The translations under genes were made by a program, and so were the position numbers. A DNA stretch of 64,000 bases. It comes from Reyranella aquatilis. GTDB taxonomy: Bacteria > Pseudomonadota > Alphaproteobacteria > Reyranellales > Reyranellaceae. The stretch is from positions 62,001 through 126,000 of the forward strand of contig NZ_JAJISD010000008.1 in the NCBI RefSeq assembly GCF_020880995.1, read 5' to 3'. Each line of letters starts with the position of its first letter. Within the stretch, counting starts at the first letter, position 1. The notes beneath the pieces were generated by a model that made no database searches, was not told the DNA's origin, and saw only the letters and a program-made list of their open reading frames with translations. Positions 46,686-55,640 of this stretch are shown in pieces.

Positions 46686-47050
46686 GAGCCGCTGCCGACC
46701 GTGAACGGGATCTCGCCATCGGCCTGCGGCGACCCGCCGACGAGCCAGTGAAGACTGTAGCGGCCCGGTGCCAGCGTCGGGGCGCGGGCGAACAGGACTT
46801 CGGGAGCGGACTCCAGTCGCGGATGCAGGACCTCGATGATCCGTCCATCCCGCTTGATGGCAAGCCGTGAATCCTGGTGGTCGACCGGGCGGCTGAACCG
46901 CACATAGAAGGCGCTGCTGCGGCCGTCGATCACGGCGTTCGCCTGCGGCGCGGATTCCAGCACGCGAAGCTCCTGGGCGTGCCCGGGGCGGATGAATCCG
47001 AACAGGACGGCCGGGGCGCCGCAGAAAAGGGAATGTCGTCGCGTGATCAT
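46682..47050 (-). CDS. CopC domain-like periplasmic protein
   Basis: 122 residues from ATG 47050. Twin-Arg-like signal (ITRRHSLFCGAPAVLFGFIRPGHAQ), then one CopC-type beta domain: ELRVLESAPQANAVIDGRSSAFYVRFSRPVD, SRLAIKRDGRIIEVL, and YSLHWLVGGSPQADGEIPFTVG. CopC proteins carry copper in the periplasm. Here the N-terminal His that starts the mature copper site is replaced by Gln/Glu, so copper binding is doubtful. A PcoD-like partner is not adjacent. Downstream of the S53 peptidase on the same strand after 35 bp. Confidence 0.75.
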   Translation of the reverse strand: MITRRHSLFCGAPAVLFGFIRPGHAQELRVLESAPQANAVIDGRSSAFYVRFSRPVDHQDSRLAIKRDGRIIEVLHPRLESAPEVLFARAPTLAPGRYSLHWLVGGSPQADGEIPFTVGSGS

Positions 47051-47085
47051 GCTGCACGTTTCATCGCATGGCCGCGCCTTCCTGC

Positions 47086-50028
47086 CTAGACGAGCCAGCC
47101 GTGACCCGCGGTGCTGGTGAAGTCGAGTTGCACGACGAGGTCGTTGAAGTCGCGGTCGCCGCCGCCCGCGAGGTCTTCCCAGCCCCAGGTATTGGCGCCG
47201 TAGTTCCACAGATGGGCGACATGCTCGCCGCCGACCATCTCGTTGGCCTGGCTGAAGGCCCAGAAGGTGTCGCCGCTGGTGACGTTGGTGAGCTGCATGG
47301 CGATCAGGTCGCCGGCATCGACGCCGGTGATCTGCGCCTGGCCGGCATTGCCGTCGCCCGGTCCGGCGATGGTCGTGCCGCCGCCCAGCACGGCATAGGC
47401 GCGGCCCGCAGCGGCCGCGGCGTAGCCGGCCTGGCCGGGGGCGAGGCCGCCGATCGTGCCGTTGTAGTCGTCGACCTTGTAGAGCATCAGCGAGAGGTCG
47501 GCGCCCGCGACCTGGCGCATGCGCACGACGACGTTCACGTCGTCGGCGCCGTTCGCGGTCTCGGCGACCGCGACCGCCTGCGCCAAGCGGACGGAGTTGC
47601 CGGCATCGGAGAAGAAATCCGCGAACCCTGAAGAGCTGCTGAGGGTGGCCTGCGCGGCAACCGTTCCGCCGCCGTTGAAGGTGACGGACACGGTGTCGCC
47701 GTTGGCGACGATGGCCTGCGCGAGGTTGCCCTGGCCCTGCCCGTCGAACAGAGCGAGCAGGTCGCCGTCGAAGTCGCTCTGCAGCGACTGCTGCGCCAGC
47801 TGGCTGGTCCAGGCGTAGGGGCCGTGCGCGGTGCTGCTGGCGTCCGTGGTGTCGCTTCCGGTGTGCACGGCGACCGTGGCCGACGCCGTCGCGCTGGTCT
47901 GCAGCAACAGGGTTTGCGCGGTCCCGCTGGTCCAGCCGCCGGCACCGTTGGAATCGATCAGGTCGGGCAGGCCGCCGAAATAGACCTGCGAATGGGCGAT
48001 CCCGGTGAGCGCGCGCGCCAGCAGCACGCCATTGGGCGTGCCCAGTCCCGTCACCAGATCGTAGCCCATCCCGGCCGAATAGCCGTAGCCGGTCGGCGTG
48101 ATGTCGACGCCGTCGCTGGTGTAGCTGCCGCCATAGAGGAAGGACGAGGTGCTGTTGCCGATGCTGATGTCGCTGAACGAGGCCGGCGCGATCACCCCTG
48201 CGGTGTAGAGCAGGTCGTTCATGTAGCCCAGGTTGGGCAGGCCCTGGTCCGTGAAGATGGCATTGATCTGCGAGGCCAGCGTGGCCCACAGCGGCGTCGC
48301 CGCGCTGGTGCCGTCGTCGTTCTGGTTCGCGGTCATTTCCGCATTCGGCACGACGTAGAGCATGTTGCCGCCGGCATTCGCCGAAACGTCGGGGATGCCG
48401 CGGCCCGGCTGATGCGTGGGGTCGGACGTGATCGGAGCGAGACCGTAATCAACCTGGTAGGCCGGGGCCGGTTGGCTCGTATCGACGCCGCTCGCGCCGG
48501 TGTTGTTGTGGATGTAGCCGGTGCCGCGGGGATTGGCGATCGCGGTGCCGTCGACGTAGTAGCGGTTCCACACCGTCTCGACGAGCCGGTTCGCGTCGCC
48601 GGCGGCGGGCATTTGCGCCAGGCCGCCCGCGATCAGCTGCCAGAGCGTCGGCAGGTCGCCGGCGTTCGCGTCCGCGACCAGGTCGCTCAGCGTGCTGTCG
48701 CCCTGCGCGGCGGACCCGGTGCTGATCGATGTGCCCCCGACGATGACCGCGTACGGGCTGTTGTGGGTGGAGCTGGCGTTGGGCAGTCCGTTGCCGAAGG
48801 TCTCACCCGAGCCGCCGTCGCCGGCGTCGTTGAACACCGAGATGTTGCGCAGCGCGGCGTCGACATAGAGTCCGTTCGACGCGATCAGGAAGGGCGAACC
48901 GGGCGCCGACAGCGACGCATAGTTGAACGACGAGGTGATGACCGCGGGATTGTTGATCGTGTCCCAGAAGGCCGACTGGTAGGCGGTGAAGCCGTTGCCG
49001 TGCGCGCCGTTGGCCGTTCCGGACCCCGCATAGACGACCAGCGTGCTCTGCGGATTGATGGCCGTCACGACGCCGACGTCGAGCGAGCGTTCGCCGGCGG
49101 GATTGAAGGCGATGGGCGAACTGGGCGTCGGATATTCCTGTCCGCCGCCGGCCACCGAGATCACGTTGGCCGAGGTCGATATGCCGATCGAGGTGCGATA
49201 GGCGTCGATCGCCGCCTGGAAGCCCGAGCCGGTCGGATCGCCGGGCAGCGCCGTGCCGACGCCCGGCTCCACCAGCCCGATGGTGCCGGTCATCACCGCG
49301 TCGGGCGAGGTCGGATCCCAGAGGGAGCCGGTGAGGGGAAAGTTGTAGTAGTCCTGCGCGATCGATTGCGGATTGGCGTCGACGGACGCACTGCCCGCCG
49401 AATTGCCCGGGCTCTGCCAGCCCTGGGGCAGGGTGACGCCCGTCGTCGGCGGCGGGTCGTAGTCCGGATACTGACCGAAATCACCGCTGTCGAACCACAG
49501 GCCGGTGACGCCGTTGTCCGCCAGTTCCGACGGCAGGGAGAGGTTGCCGTTCCAGTAGCGGACGGTCACGGTCCCGGTGCCGGGAGACGGGGCCGGCACG
49601 TCGACCGTCATCAAGGTCGCGCCCGGACCGAACAGCGTCGTGAAGTTGTGTTCGTCGAGGGTGATCCAGATCGTCCGCGATTCGGGCGAAGAGACGTACT
49701 GGCCGTCGGCCGGAGCACCCGGCGTATAAAAAGTCGGGATGCCCAGCGTGGCGAGGTGGTTCACGACATTGTCGTAGGCCACCGGGTCGGCGCCGTAGGT
49801 CGACCAGGTCGTTGCCTGATCGGCGAGGGCAGCCTGTCGCGTCGCCCAGTTCGAGGCCAGCAGATCCGTCGGATCGTTCGCGCGGTCGAGGACCAGCGCC
49901 ACGTTGATCGAGAAGGTCGACAGCGGCGTGCCGCCGCTCGGCGCATCGGCGTTGGTGCGCCAGCTGGCGTAGTCGAGAAAGCTCGAATTCGCCAATTCAA
50001 CATAAGTGGTCATGATGTCGGCGTGCAT
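47086..50028 (-). CDS. S53 family serine-carboxyl peptidase with C-terminal DUF4114 domain
   Basis: 980 residues. The peptidase core (about 250-660) shows Glu313 and Asp317 in GERSLDVGVV, DAGDGGSGE for the oxyanion Asp region, and Ser575 in DDGTSAATPLWATL, the sedolisin set. The C-terminal part is Ala/Gly/Ser/Thr-rich and ends in a DUF4114-type domain (NTWGWEDLAGGGDRDFNDL, then VVQLDF). No N-terminal signal or pro-sequence with the usual Pro_kuma layout is obvious, so type I secretion by the C-terminus is more likely. It is an extracellular, probably acid-active, protease. No secretion ATPase is in the window. Confidence 0.85.
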   Translation of the reverse strand: MHADIMTTYVELANSSFLDYASWRTNADAPSGGTPLSTFSINVALVLDRANDPTDLLASNWATRQAALADQATTWSTYGADPVAYDNVVNHLATLGIPTFYTPGAPADGQYVSSPESRTIWITLDEHNFTTLFGPGATLMTVDVPAPSPGTGTVTVRYWNGNLSLPSELADNGVTGLWFDSGDFGQYPDYDPPPTTGVTLPQGWQSPGNSAGSASVDANPQSIAQDYYNFPLTGSLWDPTSPDAVMTGTIGLVEPGVGTALPGDPTGSGFQAAIDAYRTSIGISTSANVISVAGGGQEYPTPSSPIAFNPAGERSLDVGVVTAINPQSTLVVYAGSGTANGAHGNGFTAYQSAFWDTINNPAVITSSFNYASLSAPGSPFLIASNGLYVDAALRNISVFNDAGDGGSGETFGNGLPNASSTHNSPYAVIVGGTSISTGSAAQGDSTLSDLVADANAGDLPTLWQLIAGGLAQMPAAGDANRLVETVWNRYYVDGTAIANPRGTGYIHNNTGASGVDTSQPAPAYQVDYGLAPITSDPTHQPGRGIPDVSANAGGNMLYVVPNAEMTANQNDDGTSAATPLWATLASQINAIFTDQGLPNLGYMNDLLYTAGVIAPASFSDISIGNSTSSFLYGGSYTSDGVDITPTGYGYSAGMGYDLVTGLGTPNGVLLARALTGIAHSQVYFGGLPDLIDSNGAGGWTSGTAQTLLLQTSATASATVAVHTGSDTTDASSTAHGPYAWTSQLAQQSLQSDFDGDLLALFDGQGQGNLAQAIVANGDTVSVTFNGGGTVAAQATLSSSSGFADFFSDAGNSVRLAQAVAVAETANGADDVNVVVRMRQVAGADLSLMLYKVDDYNGTIGGLAPGQAGYAAAAAGRAYAVLGGGTTIAGPGDGNAGQAQITGVDAGDLIAMQLTNVTSGDTFWAFSQANEMVGGEHVAHLWNYGANTWGWEDLAGGGDRDFNDLVVQLDFTSTAGHGWLV

Positions 50029-50153
50029 CCAGCTTGAGTTCGAGGAGGGGCCGCCCCTTCAGCATAACCAGCGCGAGCACCTCGGCAATATGCGGCACCG
50101 GCGCACGGCGGAATCGCGCTGTGTTCGGCGCGTGACGAAAAAGAAGATTTCGC

Positions 50154-50741
50154 CTAGTCGCGCTCGATCACGCGTTCCAGCCGTCGTGTCAGGAACCAGC
50201 CGAGAAGCAGGAACGCGACCAGCATCGCGAGGCCGAAGGCCGACAGCGCATCGCTCATCGTCCGGTCGGAGACGTATCCGAAGCCATAGCCCGTCGACAC
50301 GGCGATCCCGGCCCACAGGCCGGCGGCGATGAAGTTCAGTGCGAGGAAGCGCGGCCAGCCCAGCGTCGAGGCGCCGTAGGCGAAGCCTGCCACGTTGCGG
50401 ATGATGCGCGGATAGCGGTGGATGAGGATCATCCAGACATGATGGCGGTCGGCGAGCCGCGCAGCCGTGTCCACGGCGCGCTGCAGGCGCGGAAAGGAGC
50501 GCAGCCAGCGCGTGCCGAAGCGGCGGCCCACCCAGAAGCGAACGACGTCGCCTGCGAACGTGCCCAGCCAGCATCCCGCCAACGCCTGCTCGTAACCCAG
50601 TGCGCCGGACTGCGCGGCGTAGCCCGCGAAGATCGCCAGCAGCAGGCTGTTGGCCATCGAATAGATCGTGAGGAAGGCGTAGGCGGCGTCGCCGTGCTGG
50701 CGGATGAACTCGAGGAAGGAGGCGAGGTCGCCGGAAAACAT
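50154..50741 (-). CDS. DedA family membrane protein
   Basis: 195 residues with about five hydrophobic segments. The VTT/DedA pattern is present: LAIFAGYAAQSGALGYEQALAGCWLG, WVGRRFGTRWL, the core HRYPRIIRNVAGFAYGASTLGWPRFLALN and IAAGLWAGIAVSTGYGFGY. DedA proteins are flippase-like proteins for phospholipids and carrier lipids and affect membrane charge and drug tolerance. It starts just after the terminator that ends the OmpA-family gene, so it likely has its own promoter. Confidence 0.88.
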   Translation of the reverse strand: MFSGDLASFLEFIRQHGDAAYAFLTIYSMANSLLLAIFAGYAAQSGALGYEQALAGCWLGTFAGDVVRFWVGRRFGTRWLRSFPRLQRAVDTAARLADRHHVWMILIHRYPRIIRNVAGFAYGASTLGWPRFLALNFIAAGLWAGIAVSTGYGFGYVSDRTMSDALSAFGLAMLVAFLLLGWFLTRRLERVIERD

Positions 50742-50757
50742 CGATCCTGCCTACAAC

Positions 50758-50790
50758 GAAAAAGGCGGCCCCGCGAGGGGCCGCCTTCCG
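50758..50790 (-). terminator. Rho-independent terminator after OmpA-family lipoprotein gene
   Basis: On the minus strand, AAGGCGGCCCC and its complement (50762-50772 and 50777-50787) form an 11-bp stem with a 4-base loop, followed by a run of five T. It lies 22 bp past the lipoprotein stop. Confidence 0.85.
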
Positions 50791-50811
50791 TCGTCTTTCA
50801 GCGCTCAGGCC

Positions 50812-51483
50812 TTAGCTCGGGCCGACCGGGCGGCCGGGCCAGCGATAGCCCGGGGCCGGCAGCGGGATCTTGGCCGACATCAGGGCCTCTTCGAGGGGCG
50901 GGATGCCGGCGGCATAGTCGCCGGCATCGCACTTCGCCATGGCAGCGGCCGCGCGCTCCTCGACCTGCGAGGTGCGATACTGGCGATACTTGTCGCTCAG
51001 CGCCTTGCAGTACGAAGCCGGATCCGAGAACACGGTGCTGACCGTGGTCTGGCCGCCCACGACGATCTCGACGCGACGGTTCTGCGGCTCACGGACGTTG
51101 TCGCCGGTCTGGACCAGCAGGCCTTCCTCGCCACGGCCGTTGACCGTGATCGCGGTCGCCGGCACGCCTTCGCGCACGAGCTGCTCCTTGACCGAGTTCG
51201 CGCGGCGCAGCGACAGCGCCATGTTGTACTGCGGCGAGCCCGACGTGTCGGTGTGGCCGGTCGCGACGATGTTGGCGGCGCCGCGGGTCTTGTAGGCCTG
51301 CGCAGCCTGGCGGACCGTGTCGACGGCCTGGCTGGTCAGGTTGGAGCGGTCCCAATCGAAGAAGACCATGAAGGTCTGCGCCTGGACCGGCGGCGGCGGC
51401 GGGGGAGGCGGCGGCGGCGGCTCCGACGCGCAAGCGCCCAACAGGAATGTCGCCGCGGCGACGACCAGGAGTTTCTTCAGCAT
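50812..51483 (-). CDS. OmpA family lipoprotein with proline-rich spacer
   Basis: 223 residues. Lipoprotein signal MLKKLLVVAAATFLLGAC with Cys18 as the lipidation site, followed by a run of eleven Pro as a stiff spacer. The OmpA/peptidoglycan-binding domain (about 37-140) shows FFDWDRSNLTSQAVDTV, GHTDTSGSPQYNMALSLRRA and REPQNRRVEIVV. A C-terminal helical extension of about 75 residues (YCKALSDKYRQYRTSQ..., with two Cys) has no clear match. Likely anchors the outer membrane to the cell wall. GAGGGA nine bases before the start; own terminator downstream. Confidence 0.92.
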   Translation of the reverse strand: MLKKLLVVAAATFLLGACASEPPPPPPPPPPPVQAQTFMVFFDWDRSNLTSQAVDTVRQAAQAYKTRGAANIVATGHTDTSGSPQYNMALSLRRANSVKEQLVREGVPATAITVNGRGEEGLLVQTGDNVREPQNRRVEIVVGGQTTVSTVFSDPASYCKALSDKYRQYRTSQVEERAAAAMAKCDAGDYAAGIPPLEEALMSAKIPLPAPGYRWPGRPVGPS

Positions 51484-51620
51484 GGAATGGTTTCCCTCGA
51501 TTTTTCGGATCTGAGCCCACGGTGGGTTCGTCCGAACGCTTCAACGTGGGAAATCGCGGGAAGTTCCGTCTCCATGCACAAAGAAATCTTTCTGGCGTCC
51601 GGATGGCAATATCGGACTGC

Positions 51621-54600
51621 TCAGTAGTCCCACTCAGCCTTGACCCCGACCCGGCCGGTGGAGTTGGCGCCGATGTCGCCCTCGATCTTGATATTGTCGA
51701 AGACGTCGAGCTGGACCACGCCTCGGCTCGAATTGCCCGCGGCGCCCTGCCGTGCGCCCACATAGACACCCGGCGCCACGTAGCGGCCCGCTTCGAGGGA
51801 AACGCCATTGGCGCTGGATCCCGTGGGCTCGCTGCCGCGCGATCCGGAAGTTCCCACGCTCAGCTGGTCGAGGCCCAGCCCCTTGCGCAGGCGGCTCAGG
51901 ACGCCTTCGCCGGGCGACTGCCCGGCCAGTTCGGCCATGACCTGCGCCACTTCCAGCAGTTCCGAGGCACCGAGCTGCGAGGCGGGCTTGCCGAAGATCA
52001 GCAGCGCCATCGCCTCGTCGGCCGGCATCGAGGGGCTCGAGGTGATCTCGATCTTGGGCTCCCGGGCGGTACCGGTGATGGCGATGCTGACGGTGGCCGA
52101 CTGCGCGGGAACCGACGCGAGGAAGTCGAGACGGGGGTCGATCGCGTCGAGATTGTCGAGACTGACGATCCCCTTCGAGAAGGTGAGCCGGCGGCTGCCG
52201 AGACTGAAGGTGCCGCGCCGCAGGGTGAAGCCGCCGATGACCGCCGGCGCCGCGGGCGTGCCGCTCACGGTGAGCTGACCGCTCATCTCGGCGTCGAGGC
52301 CGCGGCCGCGCACGAAGATCGCCTGCGGCGCGCGCACGTCGAGGGCGAGCCTTATCGGCGTGGCGGTGGGCGGCGGCGGCGCCTTCCTCGTGGTCTTGCG
52401 GGCCGGCGTCGGCGGTGTGGCCGTCACGGCGGCGCCGGGCTTGTTGATCTCGCGCACCTCGACGGTCGGAAAGGAAGCCGTCTGTCCGCCGCCCACGGAA
52501 ATCTCCGCCCGGTCGATCGTGACGGGGCCTGAAATCTCGATACCGGAGGAAGTCGCGCCGGTGATCCTGAGCGTGCTGCTGACGGTGGCGATGAGGTCGG
52601 GCCGGCTCACGAGCAGGGCGCGTTGGGTCGACAGGCCGACGTCGAGGACCAGCCCTCGCTCCGCGTCGAGCCGCATCGAGCCGCTGCCGCTCACCGTCCC
52701 GGTGCCGGCCTGGAAGGTGAGGCGCTGGATCTGCAGCGTGTCGCCCTGGAGGACGAGACGGCCCTGGCCGCTGCCAAGCCTGAGGCCCGACTCCGGCATG
52801 GCCACCGCACCGCCCTCGAAGTCGATCGTGCCGCTGCCGGTGATCCGCGGGCCGGCGACGCTCACCGTGAGGTTGGGCCGCAATCGACCGGTGATGTTAC
52901 GGATGTCGTTGCCCAGCAACGGAGCGAAGGGGGCGATGTCGACAGACCCGCCCAGGGTGATCTGCGCCGCCATGGCGCCGCCGCCGCGCGGCAGGGTCGC
53001 GGTCCCCTTGGCCGTCAGGCTGGTGTTGGCGCCGGCCGAAAGCCTTGCGTCGAGGCTCGCCTGCTGCCCGACGAGCGAGCCGGTTCCCTGGATCGACAGC
53101 GACGGCACCAGCGCGGTGTCCGGTCGGCGCACGCGCACGCCGCTTGCGGTGTAGCTCGCTTCGACGCGCGGCGCGGCCATGGCGCCGGTTGCCCGGACCT
53201 TCGATTGCAACGTGCCCTCGAGACCCGTGCCGGGCGCGAAGGTGTCGATCAGCGCCAGAGGAAGTGCGGCGATCTCGAGCTGCAGGTCGCTCGCTACGGG
53301 ATCGAGCGTTCCCCGGAGCCCGACCCGGCCCGCGCCGACGCGCAGGCTGGTGGGATCGATCGCGATGCGGGCGCCCGCCACGACGACCTTGGTCGGTGCG
53401 TTCAGCCCCATCGGGATGTCGAGATAGCGCCCGGTGAACCTGGACAGGCTCACGCGGACTTCCTCGGCCACCAGCTCGATCTTCGCCGCGAGATCGGCGC
53501 TCAATTGCGGACCCGAGCCCTGCAGGGCGACGTCGAAGCCGCTCACCCGATCGCCCTTTGCGGTTGCCTTGAGCGTCGAGAGCCCGCCGGCTCCCCGCAG
53601 GCGGGTCGCCTCGAGAGCAAGGTCGGACGCGGCGCGGCCGGCCGGATCGTCGATATGCCCCTTGAGGTCGAGTGAGCCTGCGCCGGCGCCCTGGCCAGAA
53701 AGATCGGTGCCCTTGACCGAGATGTCGAGGCGACCGCTCGGGGCATTGGGATCGGCGGTGACATCGGCAACCAGGGACCCTTCGAGTCCGAAAGCCTTCA
53801 GCGCCTCGATCTCCTTCAACTGGGAGACGGCCAGCCGTGCATGTCCTGTCGTGCGCGTCTGGGCGACGACCAGATTGGTGACGTCGAGGACGGCGCTCGA
53901 CCAGCGTCCCTGGAAGGTGGGGACGGCGAGACCCGTCGTCGTGTCGTGCGCGAAGCGGCCGTTCAACGTCAGGGGCTGGCCCTGGACTTCGCCCTCGGCC
54001 TGTACCGTGCCGCCCAGCTTGCCGTCGGCCGCCAGCGACACGGTCGTGTCGAGGACGAGGCGTTGCGAGGCGACGCTCTGGCCGGCCGCCCGATAGACGA
54101 CGTCGCGCGTCTCGACCTTGAGCTTCAGCGAGGTGTCTGGACCGCCGAAGCCGACCGTGGCGTTCGCGGTGGCGGCACCGGCCACGTCGGCACTGAAGGT
54201 GGTGAGGCGCGGCAGGTCGAGCGCGAGATCGAGGGTGCCGGTTTCCTCACGGCCGCGGCCGGAGACGGTCAGCGTGCCGCTGTCGCTTCCCAGGCGGGCG
54301 TCGCGCAGGATCCAGTCGCCGCTCGGCGCCAGCGTGGCGTTGCCCGCGAGGTTGACCGTTGCGACCAGCCCGGGCGGTACGCCGGGTGCGCCCAAGCCTT
54401 CCACCATGCCCTGCCAGCGCGCCGAAACGGTGCCTTTGTCGAGGGCGGCCGTAACCTGGATCTGCGCCTTGCCGGTGAGCGCGCGGCCGGCCATGGCCGA
54501 CAACGGTTCGAGGCTCGGCAGGTCGACCGTGGCGCGGACCTCGCCCTTGTCGTCGGCCGGCGCATAGTCGCCGTCGCCCCTGGCACGCACGAGCGGCATG

Positions 54601-55640
54601 GCGACATCGAACGACCGCACCGTCACCTTGCCGCCCGTGAGGCCCCCCACCGTGGCATCGATCGTGACGGTGCCCGGCTGGGGCAGGCGCGGGTCGAGCG
54701 TCGCAAGCTTCAACTCCTCGACCTTGCCCTGGAGGCGAATGGCGTCGGTCAGCCTGCCGTCGGCCTTCAGGGTCAAGGCCTTCCAGGCGACACCCTCCGC
54801 CCGGACATCGATCGGCCCGCCCTCGAGCGTGGCCTGCAGGCCGGTTTCGGCACCGTCGGGCTGCCAGCGGACGCTGCCCTTTGCCGTCGCCTGGTCGCCG
54901 GCCTTGGCCGTCAGCTCCGCCGTGCCTTCGCCTGCGTCGCCCCGAGCCGATAGCTTCAGCGAGAGGCCCGGCAGGTCGGGGCGCTGCATCAGGGCGGCGA
55001 CCATGCCGCCGGGATCCTCGTCCAGCGTGACGTCCGCGGAGATCGTGCGCGGCGAACGGTCGACACGCACGTCGGCGGTCAGCTTGCCCGTGGGCCCTTC
55101 GAGACGATCGGCCGTGAGCCTGGCGCGGAGCTCGCCCAGGTCGCGTGCGACGGTGCCGTCGCCGCCGACCTTCCAGTGCGAATCGAAGCCGCCGAGCGCC
55201 GCCGCCAGACGCAGATCGTCGATGCGCAGCGCGCGCAGGTCGACGTCGAACGGCAGCCGCACGCCGCCGGTGGCGGGCCTGGCATCCTTGGCCTCCGCCG
55301 GCGGCGGCGCGCGCAGCACGGCGATCTTCGCGGCGGACACGATTTCGACGCGCAGGTTCCGCCGCAGAAGCGAGCCGAGCGACCAGACGACGTGTGCATC
55401 CTCGACCTGCAGCCACGGACCGCCGCGGTCGGCGATCTCGACGCGTGCCACCCGCAGATCGGTCGGCACGAAGCCCTCGATGCCGGTGATCGTGATCTTC
55501 TGGTCGGGGGAGGAAGCGAGCCCGGAGGCCATGGACGCCAGCAAGCGCTTGCCGGGCCCGGTCTGTACGCCGGCGAAGGCGAGACCCAGCACGACGAGGA
55601 GGGCGCCGAGCGCGTACGCCGCGATGCGAAGCGCGCGCAT
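51621..55640 (-). CDS. tamB: TamB, inner-membrane component of the translocation and assembly module
   Basis: 1339 residues from ATG 55640, overlapping the TamA stop by one base. One N-terminal membrane anchor (RIAAYALGALLVVLGLAFAGV) is followed by a very long run of amphipathic beta-strands in which hydrophobic and polar residues alternate, the TamB/AsmA-like pattern. The C-terminal DUF490 domain carries GGFTLRRGTFSLGSRRLTFSKG, DEAMALLIFGKPASQLGASELLEVAQ and ends in VGVKAEWDY, the typical C-terminal aromatic end. TamB spans the periplasm and with TamA supports outer-membrane assembly or lipid transport. The longer frame to 56432 is a shadow of tamA. Confidence 0.93.
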   Translation of the reverse strand: MRALRIAAYALGALLVVLGLAFAGVQTGPGKRLLASMASGLASSPDQKITITGIEGFVPTDLRVARVEIADRGGPWLQVEDAHVVWSLGSLLRRNLRVEIVSAAKIAVLRAPPPAEAKDARPATGGVRLPFDVDLRALRIDDLRLAAALGGFDSHWKVGGDGTVARDLGELRARLTADRLEGPTGKLTADVRVDRSPRTISADVTLDEDPGGMVAALMQRPDLPGLSLKLSARGDAGEGTAELTAKAGDQATAKGSVRWQPDGAETGLQATLEGGPIDVRAEGVAWKALTLKADGRLTDAIRLQGKVEELKLATLDPRLPQPGTVTIDATVGGLTGGKVTVRSFDVAMPLVRARGDGDYAPADDKGEVRATVDLPSLEPLSAMAGRALTGKAQIQVTAALDKGTVSARWQGMVEGLGAPGVPPGLVATVNLAGNATLAPSGDWILRDARLGSDSGTLTVSGRGREETGTLDLALDLPRLTTFSADVAGAATANATVGFGGPDTSLKLKVETRDVVYRAAGQSVASQRLVLDTTVSLAADGKLGGTVQAEGEVQGQPLTLNGRFAHDTTTGLAVPTFQGRWSSAVLDVTNLVVAQTRTTGHARLAVSQLKEIEALKAFGLEGSLVADVTADPNAPSGRLDISVKGTDLSGQGAGAGSLDLKGHIDDPAGRAASDLALEATRLRGAGGLSTLKATAKGDRVSGFDVALQGSGPQLSADLAAKIELVAEEVRVSLSRFTGRYLDIPMGLNAPTKVVVAGARIAIDPTSLRVGAGRVGLRGTLDPVASDLQLEIAALPLALIDTFAPGTGLEGTLQSKVRATGAMAAPRVEASYTASGVRVRRPDTALVPSLSIQGTGSLVGQQASLDARLSAGANTSLTAKGTATLPRGGGAMAAQITLGGSVDIAPFAPLLGNDIRNITGRLRPNLTVSVAGPRITGSGTIDFEGGAVAMPESGLRLGSGQGRLVLQGDTLQIQRLTFQAGTGTVSGSGSMRLDAERGLVLDVGLSTQRALLVSRPDLIATVSSTLRITGATSSGIEISGPVTIDRAEISVGGGQTASFPTVEVREINKPGAAVTATPPTPARKTTRKAPPPPTATPIRLALDVRAPQAIFVRGRGLDAEMSGQLTVSGTPAAPAVIGGFTLRRGTFSLGSRRLTFSKGIVSLDNLDAIDPRLDFLASVPAQSATVSIAITGTAREPKIEITSSPSMPADEAMALLIFGKPASQLGASELLEVAQVMAELAGQSPGEGVLSRLRKGLGLDQLSVGTSGSRGSEPTGSSANGVSLEAGRYVAPGVYVGARQGAAGNSSRGVVQLDVFDNIKIEGDIGANSTGRVGVKAEWDY

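Noticed and set aside
47824..50037. 737-codon plus-strand frame opposite the S53 peptidase
   Set aside because: Antisense shadow of repetitive Ala/Gly/Thr codons; no domain pattern.
51380..51460. Run of GGC/GGG repeats that looks like a tandem repeat
   Set aside because: It encodes the proline spacer of the OmpA lipoprotein; there are no flanking duplications.
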